Below, piece by piece: positions 9,037 to 18,389 of a stretch of 64,000 bases of DNA. Source of the DNA: SZUA-430 sp034440355 (GTDB taxonomy: Bacteria; Pseudomonadota; Alphaproteobacteria; Micropepsales; Micropepsaceae); the NCBI GenBank assembly GCA_034440355.1, contig JAWXBY010000166.1, positions 1 through 64,000 of the forward strand, given 5' to 3'. The notes below the pieces were generated by a model, which was not told the origin of the DNA, did not search any database, and worked only from the letters and a program-made list of their open reading frames with translations. Within the stretch, counting starts at the first letter, position 1, and every line of letters begins with the position of its first letter. Position numbers and translations under genes: made by a program.

Positions 9037-10196
9037 ACCGCAGCTTTAACCGCGGCCACGACGCGGTCAATCTGGGTGTCGGTCAAATACGGGTGCATAG
9101 GCAGGCTGAGCACACGGGCGGTCAGCTTTTCGCACACCGGCAGGCCGCTTTTGGGGGCGTATTGAGCAAACGCCTTATGTTGATGCAGGGCCTTGAAGTA
9201 GTAGACGGACGAAGGAACCCCGGCGTCCTGCAGCTTCTTCTGAACCGCGTCGCGGTTGTCGACCATGATCGTGAAGAGGCCCCAGGCGCTATGGCTGCCG
9301 GCGGGGATGTTCTGCATCTCGACGGCGTTGCCGAGACCCCGGCGATAGCGGTCGGCGATGCGGGCGCGGGCTTTCATCTCTTCCGGGAAGATCGTCAGCT
9401 TCGAGAGCAACACGGCGCATTGAACTGAATCGAGGCGGCCGTTGACGCCGACGCGGATGGATTCCTTCTTCTGCGCATCGGTGCCGTGCCAGCGGATCGA
9501 CGACCAGCGGTCGAAGCGCGCGGCGTCGTCGGTGAACATCGCGCCACCGTCGCCGTAGCAGCCCAGTGTCTTCGACGGGTAGAAGCTTGTCGCCGTCATG
9601 TCGGTCAGCGCGCCAATGCGCGTCGAGCCTTGCGCGCCGCCGAGGCTTTGCGCGGCGTCGGCCAGGACCAACATGTTGTGCTTCTTCGCGATGCGGTTGA
9701 TCGCCACATAATCGGCGGGCAGACCGAACAGGTCGACCGCGATGATCATGCGCGGCTTGAGCTTGCCTTCGCGGATTGTGTCGTCGATTTGCTTTTCCAG
9801 ATGCGCGACGTCGATGTTGCAGGTGTGCGGATCGACGTCGACGAAGACCGGCGTCGCGCCGGCGACCAGCACGGCGTTGGCTGTCGCGTTGTAGGTGAAG
9901 CCCGGGATGTAGACAGCGTCGGTCGCCTTCAGCTCTTCGCCCATCAGCGCGATGACGAGGGCGTCGGTGCCGCTGGCGACGGCGAGGCCGTGTTTCGCGC
10001 CGACATAGGTCGCCAGCGTTTGTTCCAGTTCGGCGACTTCGGGACCGCCGATGAAGGCGCCGTGGTCGAGGATTTTCTGCCAGCGCTTTTCGATGTCGGC
10101 GCGCAGCATTTTCTTCGGCGTTTCGAGGTCGAAGAAACGGATCGGGCCCGCATCCGCCTGCGCGGTGCGGGTCTCAACTTTCGATGCTTCAGGCAT
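9033..10196 (-). CDS. DegT/DnrJ/EryC1/StrS aminotransferase
   Basis: A 387-residue PLP enzyme of the sugar-nucleotide aminotransferase family. SGTDAL (75-80) binds the cofactor phosphate, Asp180 and Gln183 lie in LADAAQSLGG, and Lys209 in FYPSKTLGCYGDGGA is the Schiff-base lysine. Enzymes of this family transaminate keto-sugar nucleotides for lipopolysaccharide O-antigen, capsule or glycan synthesis. The neighbour upstream, overlapping by 8 bp, is a Gfo/Idh/MocA oxidoreductase. The pair resembles a module that oxidises and then aminates a nucleotide sugar. No glycosyltransferase or epimerase gene lies nearby, so the product and the sugar are unknown. Confidence 0.87.
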   Translation of the reverse strand: MPEASKVETRTAQADAGPIRFFDLETPKKMLRADIEKRWQKILDHGAFIGGPEVAELEQTLATYVGAKHGLAVASGTDALVIALMGEELKATDAVYIPGFTYNATANAVLVAGATPVFVDVDPHTCNIDVAHLEKQIDDTIREGKLKPRMIIAVDLFGLPADYVAINRIAKKHNMLVLADAAQSLGGAQGSTRIGALTDMTATSFYPSKTLGCYGDGGAMFTDDAARFDRWSSIRWHGTDAQKKESIRVGVNGRLDSVQCAVLLSKLTIFPEEMKARARIADRYRRGLGNAVEMQNIPAGSHSAWGLFTIMVDNRDAVQKKLQDAGVPSSVYYFKALHQHKAFAQYAPKSGLPVCEKLTARVLSLPMHPYLTDTQIDRVVAAVKAAV

Positions 10197-11157
10197 ATGC
10201 CGTTCTCTTTTGGGGGGCGGCCGCCTTGGCCGCGTCGAGGATCATCAGAGCGGTTTCGAGAGCGCGGCGCGCTTCACGCGGCGCGATGACGGATGGGCGA
10301 CCTTCGCCGACGGCGCGCAGGAACTGCGCCACGCCGTGGCCGAGCGGATCGGTCGACGGACATGGCAGGCCGTCCAGCGCGCCTTCGCTGCCCAACGCCT
10401 TGATCGCGCGCGGCGTCGTGTTCGTCATCTCGCGCGTCAGGAAGTCGATGTAGATTTCGCCGTCGGGATACGTCACGCGCATGAAGCGCTTGCGAGCGTC
10501 GGCCATGCGGCTGGCAAAGAGGTCGATCTGCATGCCGTCTTCGAGCGTGATGAGAGCCGACACTTCGTCGGAGCGAGCGTGCATGATGCGCTCGTTCGCT
10601 TGGACGTCGGCGATCGGCGACGGGTCGAGCTGATGCGCGAGGTCGATGTCATGAATCATCAGGTCGAGAACGACGCTGACGTCCGTGTTGCGCGGGTTGA
10701 AGGGCGCTGCGCGGTGGCTTTCGATCTTCAGCGGCTTCACGTTGCCGTCGAAGAGGCCCAGGTGGCGCATCACGAAGCGTTCTTGGTGGCCGGTGTGCAG
10801 GACCAGGTTGCGCGTTTCGGCGACGCGGATGAGCGCATCGGCTTCGCGCAGGTTCGCGGCCAGCGGCTTTTCGATGAAGACGTGTTTGCCTTGGTTCAGA
10901 CAACCGACGCCGATTTCACCGTGGAACCGGGCGGGCGCTGCGATCGTCACCACGTCAACGTGAGGCAGCATGGCGCGCCAGTTCAAGAAGGCGGTGACCT
11001 CGAAATCGTTCGCGAGCGTTTGCGCGCGCGCGTGCTGCGCATCGGCGATGCCGACGAGCTTGACGCCCGGCATGTTCGCGTATTTTTGCGCGTGGAGACG
11101 GCCGAAAGATCCGGCGCCGATAACGCCCGCTCGCAGTTCGTTCTTGGGTTCGGTCAA
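10189..11157 (-). CDS. Gfo/Idh/MocA-family oxidoreductase
   Basis: A 322-residue NAD(P)-dependent sugar dehydrogenase. The Rossmann fingerprint GVIGAGSFGRLH (residues 11-22) opens the protein. EKP at 96-98 within VFIEKPLAANL is the family's conserved lysine motif, and MIHDIDLAHQL provides the conserved His. The gene is followed, with an 8-bp overlap, by the DegT aminotransferase. The combination suggests 3-oxidation of a UDP-sugar (such as a UDP-GlcNAc uronate) before amination, in the manner of WlbA/WbpB. That substrate is an inference from context only. It is the first gene of a run extending to gltX; the 207-nt gap to the divergent MDR gene should hold both promoters. Confidence 0.87.
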   Translation of the reverse strand: MTEPKNELRAGVIGAGSFGRLHAQKYANMPGVKLVGIADAQHARAQTLANDFEVTAFLNWRAMLPHVDVVTIAAPARFHGEIGVGCLNQGKHVFIEKPLAANLREADALIRVAETRNLVLHTGHQERFVMRHLGLFDGNVKPLKIESHRAAPFNPRNTDVSVVLDLMIHDIDLAHQLDPSPIADVQANERIMHARSDEVSALITLEDGMQIDLFASRMADARKRFMRVTYPDGEIYIDFLTREMTNTTPRAIKALGSEGALDGLPCPSTDPLGHGVAQFLRAVGEGRPSVIAPREARRALETALMILDAAKAAAPQKRTAYA

Positions 11158-11364
11158 AGCTCTCGTCTCGTGTAGTCAGTGGCGTCGCAACTCGTGCGTG
11201 CGTTCGGATGATGATCCACGCTTTAACCTGTTGAAGCCACAGGGGTACTTGCCGCACGGGTTCAATAAATGTTGCAGCCTTGTCACCGGATGGGCCGGCC
11301 CTGGCGATTGGGACAGGACCCCCATATGGTTGACGCCATTCGCAAAACAAATGTCATGGAGACG

Positions 11365-12399
11365 CTCATGCGCAACCTGAAAGGCGGAGAAATCCGCCTC
11401 AAAAGCCGCCCCGTCGGTATGCCGACGGAAGACAATTTCGACTACGCCGAAGGGCCGGTCGCCGAGCCGAAGGACGGCGAGGTGCTGGTCAGGAATGTGT
11501 GGATGTCGGTCGATCCCTACATGCGCGGCCGGATGGTGGACCGGGAGAGCTACGTGCCGCCGTTCCAGATCGGCCAGGCGCTGCAGGGTCATGCGGTCGG
11601 CCAGGTCATCGCCGCCGGCAAGGGTGCGGCCTTCGCAGAAGGCGACTACATCGGCCACATGCTGGGCTGGCGCGAGTATGCGGTCGTGGGGCCTGCGGCG
11701 ATGCCGATGAAGGTCGATCCCAAGCTTGCGCCGGTGCAGAGCTTTTTGGGTGCGCTCGGCATGCCGGGGATGACGGCTTATGCGGGGCTGTTCCGCGTCG
11801 GTGCGTTCAAGGATGGAGAGACGGTGTTCGTGTCGGCGGCGTCGGGCGCGGTCGGCGCGGTCGTGTGCCAGCTCGCGAAGGCGCATGGCGCGTATGTCGT
11901 CGGCTCGGCCGGGTCGGATGAGAAATGCGAATGGCTCGTCAAAGAGGCCGGGATCGACAAGGCGATCAATTACAAGAAAGAGAAGGATCTTGATGCGGCG
12001 GTCGGCGCTGCGTTCCCGAGGGGCATCGATGTCTATTTCGAGAACGTCGGCGGCAAGCATCTCGAGGCGGCGCTCAACCACATGAAGCTGCGCGGGCGTA
12101 TTGCCGTTTGCGGCATGATCGAGCAGTACAACGCCACAACGCTGCCGGCGGGGCCGTCGAACATCATCCTGACGATTCCGAAGAGCCTGCGCATCGAAGG
12201 GTTCGTCGTGTCGAACCACTACGACATGCTGCCGCAATTCTATCAGGAGATGAGCAAGCTGATCGCGGCGGGCAAGATGAAGTGGAAGGAAAGCGTCGTC
12301 GAGGGATTACACAACGCACCGAAAGCGTTCCTCGGCCTCTTCAAGGGCGAGAATTTCGGCAAGGCACTGGTGAAGATCGGTCCCGACAAAGCGGTCTGA
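11365..12399 (+). CDS. NADP-dependent MDR oxidoreductase (prostaglandin-reductase/CurA type)
   Basis: A 344-residue medium-chain reductase without structural zinc. It opens with RNLKGGEIRLKSRPVGMP, has the VDPYMRGRM segment that defines the leukotriene B4 dehydrogenase/CurA subgroup, and a nucleotide-binding motif AASGAVGAVVCQLAK. Such enzymes reduce the double bond of alpha,beta-unsaturated carbonyls with NADPH. I chose ATG 11365 because GGAG lies six bases upstream; earlier in-frame starts at 11269 and 11353 have no comparable site. The next gene is a paralogue on the same strand, 63 nt downstream, so the pair looks like an old tandem duplication. Physiological substrate unknown. Confidence 0.88.
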   Translation, partial: LMRNLKGGEIRLKSRPVGMPTEDNFDYAEGPVAEPKDGEVLVRNVWMSVDPYMRGRMVDRESYVPPFQIGQALQGHAVGQVIAAGKGAAFAEGDYIGHMLGWREYAVVGPAAMPMKVDPKLAPVQSFLGALGMPGMTAYAGLFRVGAFKDGETVFVSAASGAVGAVVCQLAKAHGAYVVGSAGSDEKCEWLVKEAGIDKAINYKKEKDLDAAVGAAFPRGIDVYFENVGGKHLEAALNHMKLRGRIAVCGMIEQYNATTLPAGPSNIILTIPKSLRIEGFVVSNHYDMLPQFYQEMSKLIAAGKMKWKESVVEGLHNAPKAFLGLFKGENFGKALVKIGPDKAV

Positions 12400-12462
12400 C
12401 TTGTCAAGCGAATGGCAGTGCATCACCAGTTGATGCACTGCTGATTCGAGCGAGTGACGCAC

Positions 12463-13476
12463 ATGACGACATATCGGCGTTGGGTGTTGGCGAAGCGGCC
12501 GGAGGGTGTTCCGCAGGCGGATGTGTTTCGCCTTGAGGATGCGCCGCTGCCGGAATTGCAGGATGGTCAGGCGCTTATCCGCGTTGAACATATCTCCGTC
12601 GATCCGGGCATGCGCTCGCGCTTGTCGGGCGATAGCTACGCCCCTGCACTGCCGATCGGTGCGCCGATCGAGAGTGCCGGCGTCGGCACCGTCGTCACGT
12701 CGCGCAATGCGAAGTTGAAGGAAGGCGCGCTCGTTTGGGGCGGCTTTGGCTGGCAGACGCATTTCGTCAGCGACGGACGCGGCGTTCAAGCGCTCGATCC
12801 TGAGATTTATAAAGGCAGCATCAAACCGACGGCGGCGATCGGCGTGTTTGGGATTCCGGGGCTGACGGCGTTCTTCGGGTTGTTCGAGATCGGCAAGCCG
12901 AAGGAAGGCAACATCGTTCTGGTGTCGTCGGCGGCCGGGACGGTCGGGGCGACGGCCGGACAGATTGCGAAGGCGCAGGGCTGCACCGTGATCGGGCTTG
13001 CCGGATCGGATGTGAAGTGCGCGTATCTGAAGGAAATCGGGTTCGACGTTGCGATCAATTATAAGACCGCCGGTGATTTGACGGCGGCGTTTAAGGCTGC
13101 GGCGCCCAAGGGCATCGACATCTATTTCGACAATGTCGGCGGCGAGACGTTGGACGCGGCCATCGTCAACATGCGGCGGCATGGACGGATCGTCGTGTCG
13201 GGGCAGATCTCGGAATACAACACAGCCGAGAAGCCGCGCGGTATTCGCCATACCCTGCCCTTCATCACGCAGCGTCTGCGGATGGAGGGGCTCGTCGTCT
13301 ATGACTACGGCGTCCAGTTCAATGAGGCGCGGGCGACAATGGCGGCGTGGGTGCGCGAGGGCAAGCTCAGCTATCGCGAAGAGATCATCGACGGGATCGA
13401 GCAGGCGCCGTCGGCTTTCATCGGTTTGTTCACCGGCGAGAGCTTCGGGCGGCGCTTAGTTCATGTCGGCGGTTAG
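12463..13476 (+). CDS. NADP-dependent MDR oxidoreductase, second paralogue
   Basis: A 337-residue zinc-independent medium-chain reductase. VDPGMRSRLSGDSY replaces the VDPYMRGRM box of its neighbour, and the NADP loop is SSAAGTVGATAGQIAK. It shares the layout and many segments (such as INYK and GIDIYFDNVGGE) with the preceding gene but is clearly diverged, so the two may have different substrates. I start it at ATG 12463; a GTG nine bases earlier is possible and neither has a strong ribosome-binding site. Its 3' end overlaps the convergent hypothetical gene by 21 bp. Confidence 0.87.
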   Translation: MTTYRRWVLAKRPEGVPQADVFRLEDAPLPELQDGQALIRVEHISVDPGMRSRLSGDSYAPALPIGAPIESAGVGTVVTSRNAKLKEGALVWGGFGWQTHFVSDGRGVQALDPEIYKGSIKPTAAIGVFGIPGLTAFFGLFEIGKPKEGNIVLVSSAAGTVGATAGQIAKAQGCTVIGLAGSDVKCAYLKEIGFDVAINYKTAGDLTAAFKAAAPKGIDIYFDNVGGETLDAAIVNMRRHGRIVVSGQISEYNTAEKPRGIRHTLPFITQRLRMEGLVVYDYGVQFNEARATMAAWVREGKLSYREEIIDGIEQAPSAFIGLFTGESFGRRLVHVGG

Positions 13477-14196
13477 GGTCGGCTTCAGCCACGACGATGT
13501 TTTCGCCATCAGGCCTTCGCGGATGGGGACGAAGCTCATCATCTCGTCGGGGCCGAGACTGTATTCGATCGCCGCCTTGTTTCCGATGCGCAGCACGAAG
13601 GTGCAGGTGATGCCGGCGTCGCTGAGCGGTTCGGGGCGATAGCAGCGGCCGGCGTAGAGGCGCTCGAGTTCGCCCTCGTCGCCTTTTTGAGGTTCTTGCG
13701 TCAGCAGGTGGACCCACGGCGACGATCCGCTTTCGACGCGAAAGAGGACCCAGTCGGCGCGCATGATGACGCGGCGGCCTGCGTATGCGCCCTTGCCGCC
13801 CCATGCATCGACGAGCGCCGGCAAGTGTTCGCCGGGCGGCGCGTAGTTCGGCCAGAAGGTGATCGGCAGCGGTTTGCCGCGCAGGCCGATGTCGGCGTCG
13901 GGCCCTAAATCCTTCGCGGCGACTTTCATGCGGATCGACTGCGCCGTGCCGCATTCGGCTATGGCGGATGCTGCCGGCAGCAGGCCTGCTTCGCGTGCGT
14001 CCCAGCAGCCGGCCAAGCGTTGGAAGTCGGCGCGGAAGGTTTTATCGGCGCCGATCATGTCGCGGGGGATGTAGTAGACGTCGTCGCCGGCGCGCACGGC
14101 GACATCGGGATATTGCAGCGCCGAGCGATCGAGATAGGCTTTCACGCCGATCACGCCCACGCCCAATGCGCACCAAATCAGAAGCGGCCAGCGCAC
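13456..14196 (-). CDS. Hypothetical membrane-anchored protein
   Basis: A 246-residue protein with one N-terminal hydrophobic segment (residues 3-20, WPLLIWCALGVGVIGVKA) that could be a signal anchor. The rest is a soluble, probably periplasmic domain. It contains two pairs of Cys, in the RLAGCWDARE and AIAECGTA region and in YAGRCYR and GITCTFVL, which may form disulfides. I recognise no family. It is transcribed towards the MDR genes and overlaps the second by 21 bp at the 3' ends. The DAHP synthase start lies outside its transcript, so it is probably monocistronic. Confidence 0.7.
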   Translation of the reverse strand: MRWPLLIWCALGVGVIGVKAYLDRSALQYPDVAVRAGDDVYYIPRDMIGADKTFRADFQRLAGCWDAREAGLLPAASAIAECGTAQSIRMKVAAKDLGPDADIGLRGKPLPITFWPNYAPPGEHLPALVDAWGGKGAYAGRRVIMRADWVLFRVESGSSPWVHLLTQEPQKGDEGELERLYAGRCYRPEPLSDAGITCTFVLRIGNKAAIEYSLGPDEMMSFVPIREGLMAKTSSWLKPTLTADMN

Positions 14197-14275
14197 CTGA
14201 TTGCCCCCTTAGACTTCCCCAAGGGCCAAGGCTAGACGGGCGAGCGCGACACAGGCAAGCCGCGTCGTTGCGCGG

Positions 14276-15649
14276 TCATTGCGCCGCTAGGATTTTCTGG
14301 GCTTTGAAGCGCTCAGCCCGGATGCCCTCGGCCACCTGGAACGACAGTTCGATGGCTTGGTCGGCGTTGAGGCGCGGGTCGCAATGCGTGTGATAGCGGC
14401 TGGACAGATCGGCGTCCGTGATCGCGCCGGCCCCGCCGGTGCATTCCGTGACGTTCTGGCCCGTGAGTTCCAAATGCACGCCGCCCGCGTGTGTTCCCTC
14501 CGCGCGATGCACCGCAAAGAAGGCTTGCACCTCTTTCAACAGGCGTTCGAAAGGCCGGGTCTTGAAACCGGTTGAAGCCTTCACCGTGTTGCCGTGCATC
14601 GGGTCGCACGACCACACGACCTTGCGCCCCTCGCGCTTGATGGCGCGGATGAGGCGCGGCAGATGCTCTTCGACCTTATCGGCGCCGAAGCGCGTGATCA
14701 GCGTCAGGCGGCCGGCTTCGTTATCCGGATTTAGCGCTTCGCACAGACGCGCCAGGTCGTCGTTCGACAGCGTCGGGCCGCACTTGACCGCCAGTGGATT
14801 CTTGATCCCGCGGGCGAATTCGATGTGCGCGCCTTCAAGCGCGCGCGTGCGGTCGCCGATCCAGAGCATGTGCGCCGAGGTGTCGTACCAATCGCCCGAG
14901 GTTGAATCGATGCGCGTCATCGCTTGCTCATAGCCGAGCAGCAGCGCTTCGTGGCTGGTGTAGAAATCGGTCGTGCGCAGTTGCGGCGCGCTGTCGGGCG
15001 TGATGCCACAGGCTTCCATGAACTCGAGCGTTTCGGAGATCCGGTCGGCGAGTGCGCGATAGCGTTCGCCGGACGGAGAGCCTGCGATGAAGCCCAAGTT
15101 CCAGCGGTGCACGTTGTGCAGGTCGGCGTAACCGCCGGAGGCGAACGCGCGCAGCAGGTTCAGCGTGGAGGCGGCCTGCGCGTAGGCTTGGATCATGCGC
15201 TCAGGATCGGGCGTGCGCGCGGCTTCTTCGAAGGGCGCGGCGTTGATGATGTCGCCGCGATAAGAGGGCAGTTCTACGCCGTCTTGCACTTCGGTGTCGC
15301 CGGAGCGCGGCTTTGCGAATTGGCCGGCGATGCGGCCGACCTTCACCACCGGCATCGCGCCCGCGAAGGTCAGCACGACGGCCATCTGCAGCAGGACGCG
15401 GAAGGTGTCGCGGATGTTGTCCGGATGGAATTCGGCGAAGGATTCTGCGCAGTCGCCGCCTTGAAGCAGGAAAGCGCGACCCTCGGCGACGTCTGCGAGG
15501 GAGCGTTTGAGGTTGCGCGCTTCACCGGCGAAGACCAGCGGCGGGTAGGACTTCAAGCGCGTCTCGACACGGGTCTGCGCGTCAGGGTCCGGGTAGGTGG
15601 GGACCTGAACGACGGGGCGCGTACGCCAGCTGCCGGGATTCCAGTTCAT
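14276..15649 (-). CDS. 3-deoxy-7-phosphoheptulonate synthase, class II
   Basis: A 457-residue class II (plant-type) DAHP synthase, the first enzyme of the shikimate pathway, condensing phosphoenolpyruvate and erythrose 4-phosphate. The family blocks are in order: WRTRPVVQVPTYPD at the N-terminus, LLQGGDCAESF with the metal-binding Cys, VGRIAGQFAKPRS, VVWSCDPMHGNT, and GVHLELTGQNVTEC near the end. Length is normal. I start at ATG 15647-15649 with an AAAGG eleven bases upstream; an in-frame GTG four codons earlier is possible. There is no close partner gene. Feedback regulation cannot be read from the sequence. Confidence 0.93.
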   Translation of the reverse strand: MNWNPGSWRTRPVVQVPTYPDPDAQTRVETRLKSYPPLVFAGEARNLKRSLADVAEGRAFLLQGGDCAESFAEFHPDNIRDTFRVLLQMAVVLTFAGAMPVVKVGRIAGQFAKPRSGDTEVQDGVELPSYRGDIINAAPFEEAARTPDPERMIQAYAQAASTLNLLRAFASGGYADLHNVHRWNLGFIAGSPSGERYRALADRISETLEFMEACGITPDSAPQLRTTDFYTSHEALLLGYEQAMTRIDSTSGDWYDTSAHMLWIGDRTRALEGAHIEFARGIKNPLAVKCGPTLSNDDLARLCEALNPDNEAGRLTLITRFGADKVEEHLPRLIRAIKREGRKVVWSCDPMHGNTVKASTGFKTRPFERLLKEVQAFFAVHRAEGTHAGGVHLELTGQNVTECTGGAGAITDADLSSRYHTHCDPRLNADQAIELSFQVAEGIRAERFKAQKILAAQ

Positions 15650-15747
15650 TGTGCGATGCACCTTTCACGTCCTAAATAGCGCGCGTGGCCGGGCATTGCC
15701 AGTTTCACAACGACGGGCGGTTAATTGTGAGATCCGCGCGGCGCGGC

Positions 15748-17604
15748 TCAGATCCAGGTCTTTAGGCCGACCCAGCCGAACTGCCACAGATAGGTTGCGG
15801 CAATCAGCGCCAGCGCACCGTTCACGAAAGCGAAGCCGCGGACAAAGAACGGCGTCTCGAAGCGCGCGGCCAAGGACGCGAACACGGACAGCGCGCCGAG
15901 GATCGGAACCGCGAGCGAGAGGCCGTAGATCGTCATCGCCATCGTCGACGGCGTTCCCAGCGTGATCAGCGAGCCCCAAGATTCGTCGCCCAGCGTCATC
16001 AGGAACACGCCGAGGAACACCGGGAGGCTGAGGATCGTGAGAAACGGAATGGCACGTACCAAGACGCCACCGCGATGGGACAAGCGGCCGAGGAACAGGC
16101 TGATCGCCCAGACCATGAAGAACAACACCGAGAGCGCGAGGAAGAGCGCGTAGGTGACGACGAACGCGCCCTTCGCGATAAGCTCAAATTGCGAGACTTG
16201 ACCGCGGGCGCCGGTGGCGGTGAGCATCTCTGCGCCGTCGGCGGCGGCAATGAACACCGCGGTCGGCGCCGAGCGATCCGTGCGCTGAAACACCATGGGT
16301 CCGACCGGAATGCGTTCGACGCCCTCGATCAAGAGCTTGCCGTTTTCGACGCGCGCGTTTTGCGTGCCCAGGAATTCCTCGAGGGGCGCCAGCATTTGCA
16401 CGCGCGGCGCTGCCTGCTTGTAGATGCCGACGAGCTTGGCGAGCGCTTCGGGATCTTGTTCGACGCGCACGACGGCGGGCTTGGGCCAATCGCGTTCGAG
16501 ATACGACACGATCAGTTCCATCGCCTTCAGCGCATCGCCGTTGGGCTGGTTCACCATCACGACCAGGCCAGCGCCGCGCGACGGCTCGTAGAGATACGTC
16601 GAGAGGAAGCCGTCGATGCCGCCGTCGTGACCGTGGAAGATTCCCTTCTCGCGCGGGATGGCGAGGTTGCCGAGGCCGTAGCCAAGCTTCAGGCCGCTGC
16701 GCGCGGCGAGCGTGGACTGCGGCGTCTCGATGCGGTCGACGGATTCCGGTTTCAGGACGGTCACGCCGTTGTAGGTACCGCGGCCGATCATCATCAGCGC
16801 GAACTTCGCGAGGTCTGCCGGCGTGACGTTCAGTGAGCCTGCCGGTTTGCCGGGAATGTCGACGTAGGGCTCTTCCGTGACGCCGTCGCTGCGGTAGCTC
16901 TTCGCCAGGCGTGCTTCGATTTCGGGGACACGTACCCAGTGGGCGGACGTCATGCCGAGCGGTTCGAAGATGCGCGTGCGGGTGAAGTCGGCCCAGCTTT
17001 GGCCGGAGACTTTTTCGACGATGTAGGCGGCGATGACGGGCGGCGCGTTGCTGTATGCCGGATAGGTGCCGGGCTTCCAGCGGCTGACATAGGGGCCGTA
17101 GAGGTCGATCGCTTGCTTCAACGGCATGTCTTTGCCGTCGAGCAGATATTGGCTGAAGCGGATGTCGTCGAAGCCCGTCGTGTGTTCCATCAGGTGGACA
17201 AGGCGAACGGGGTCGGTCGCTTCCCAGGGGTTGGTGAATTTGATCTCGGGCGCGAGGTCGGCGAGTTTGGCGTTGAGGTCGAGCTTGCCCTCTTCCACCA
17301 GCATCATCACGGCGACGCCGACGAAATTCTTGCTGATCGAGCCGGCGCGGAAGACGGTTTCCGGCGTCGCCTGCTTGCGCGCTGCGACGTCGGCCAGGCC
17401 GTAGCCTTTGGTCAGAACGACCTGATTGTTTTCGATCACGGCAAGCGAGGCGCCGGGGATTTTCAGCGTGGCGAACGTCTCGGCGAGTTTGCGGTCGAGT
17501 TCTTCGAGCGTCTTGGGCGGCACGGGTTTTTCATCGGCCGCATGCACCGGTGCGAGCGCCGTCAGCAACAGCAAAACGAACGCAATCCATTTTCCGCAGC
17601 GCAT
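15748..17604 (-). CDS. Beta-lactamase-family serine hydrolase with C-terminal membrane domain
   Basis: A 618-residue exported protein. Residues 1-22 form a Sec signal ending in APVHA. The catalytic domain (about 25-380) has the SxxK tetrad SISK at 89-92 and a YSN motif in TYPAYSNAPP, the class C beta-lactamase/PBP4* pattern; a HDGGIDGF segment stands near where the third motif is expected. The C-terminal 150 residues contain four to five membrane helices, starting with VVTYALFLALSVLFFMVW. The enzyme should therefore be tethered with its active site in the periplasm. Such proteins are usually D-amino-acid peptidases or esterases rather than true beta-lactamases. I chose ATG 17602-17604 over an in-frame GTG four codons upstream. 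Confidence 0.85.
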   Translation of the reverse strand: MRCGKWIAFVLLLLTALAPVHAADEKPVPPKTLEELDRKLAETFATLKIPGASLAVIENNQVVLTKGYGLADVAARKQATPETVFRAGSISKNFVGVAVMMLVEEGKLDLNAKLADLAPEIKFTNPWEATDPVRLVHLMEHTTGFDDIRFSQYLLDGKDMPLKQAIDLYGPYVSRWKPGTYPAYSNAPPVIAAYIVEKVSGQSWADFTRTRIFEPLGMTSAHWVRVPEIEARLAKSYRSDGVTEEPYVDIPGKPAGSLNVTPADLAKFALMMIGRGTYNGVTVLKPESVDRIETPQSTLAARSGLKLGYGLGNLAIPREKGIFHGHDGGIDGFLSTYLYEPSRGAGLVVMVNQPNGDALKAMELIVSYLERDWPKPAVVRVEQDPEALAKLVGIYKQAAPRVQMLAPLEEFLGTQNARVENGKLLIEGVERIPVGPMVFQRTDRSAPTAVFIAAADGAEMLTATGARGQVSQFELIAKGAFVVTYALFLALSVLFFMVWAISLFLGRLSHRGGVLVRAIPFLTILSLPVFLGVFLMTLGDESWGSLITLGTPSTMAMTIYGLSLAVPILGALSVFASLAARFETPFFVRGFAFVNGALALIAATYLWQFGWVGLKTWI

Positions 17605-17675
17605 TAGTCCCCGCACGCCAGTACCCCTCGTGCGAGGGTATCAGGCCCGTTTAGGCGAACAAGCGCAGAACGGCC

Positions 17676-18389
17676 TCAGTGGTGGGGCAAATCGAGCGTC
17701 GTGACACCGCCGGAGGTGCCGACCAGGGCGAGGCTCGCCAGGGAGATGAAGAGGCCGTGGCCGACGACGCCCGGGATGCCTTCAAGCAAATGGGCCAGGC
17801 GTTCGGGGTCAGGAATAGTTTCCGCGGCGCAATCGGCAATGTAATTGCCGCTGTCCGTGGTAAACGGATGCGCCTCGCCACCACGCAGACGCATGAGGTT
17901 TTGCGAGCAGCCGCTGCGGGCCGCCGCCTCGGCGATGCGTTCGACCGTCACGTGCCAGGCGAAAGGTACGATCTCGACCGGCAGCGGGAAGCGGCCCAGC
18001 GTGTCGACGACCTTGGCCGCGTCGGCGATCACGATCATGCGATTGGATGCCGCCGCGACGATCTTCTCGCGCAGCAAGGCGCCGCCGCCGCCCTTGGTCA
18101 GGACCAGGCCGGGGCCGATTTCGTCGGCACCGTCGACCGTCAAATCCAGGCGGCGGATGTCGTTCAGGTCAGAAACGGTGAATCCGAGTTCGCGCGCGAG
18201 GGCCGCCGTTCGTTCCGATGTCGCGACTGTCGTCAGTTTCAGCGCCGGCGCACGTGGCGCCAAGGCGCGCACGAAATGCTCGGCCGTTGAGCCGGTGCCC
18301 AATCCCAGGCGCATGCCGGGTTTGACATATTCGAGAGCTGCTTCGGCAGCGGCGCGCTTCTGGTCGTCGACCGTGAGGTTCTTCGTCAT
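17676..18389 (-). CDS. rpiA: Ribose-5-phosphate isomerase A
   Basis: A 237-residue enzyme interconverting ribose 5-phosphate and ribulose 5-phosphate in the pentose phosphate pathway. The phosphate loop GLGTGSTAEHFV, the DGADEIGPGLVLTKGGGGALLREKIVA block with its catalytic Asp and Lys, and the C-terminal GVVGHGLFISLA region are all family hallmarks. Length is slightly above the E. coli enzyme. It lies 72 nt upstream of the serine hydrolase in the same direction, so cotranscription is possible but there is no functional link. Confidence 0.95.
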   Translation of the reverse strand: MTKNLTVDDQKRAAAEAALEYVKPGMRLGLGTGSTAEHFVRALAPRAPALKLTTVATSERTAALARELGFTVSDLNDIRRLDLTVDGADEIGPGLVLTKGGGGALLREKIVAAASNRMIVIADAAKVVDTLGRFPLPVEIVPFAWHVTVERIAEAAARSGCSQNLMRLRGGEAHPFTTDSGNYIADCAAETIPDPERLAHLLEGIPGVVGHGLFISLASLALVGTSGGVTTLDLPHH

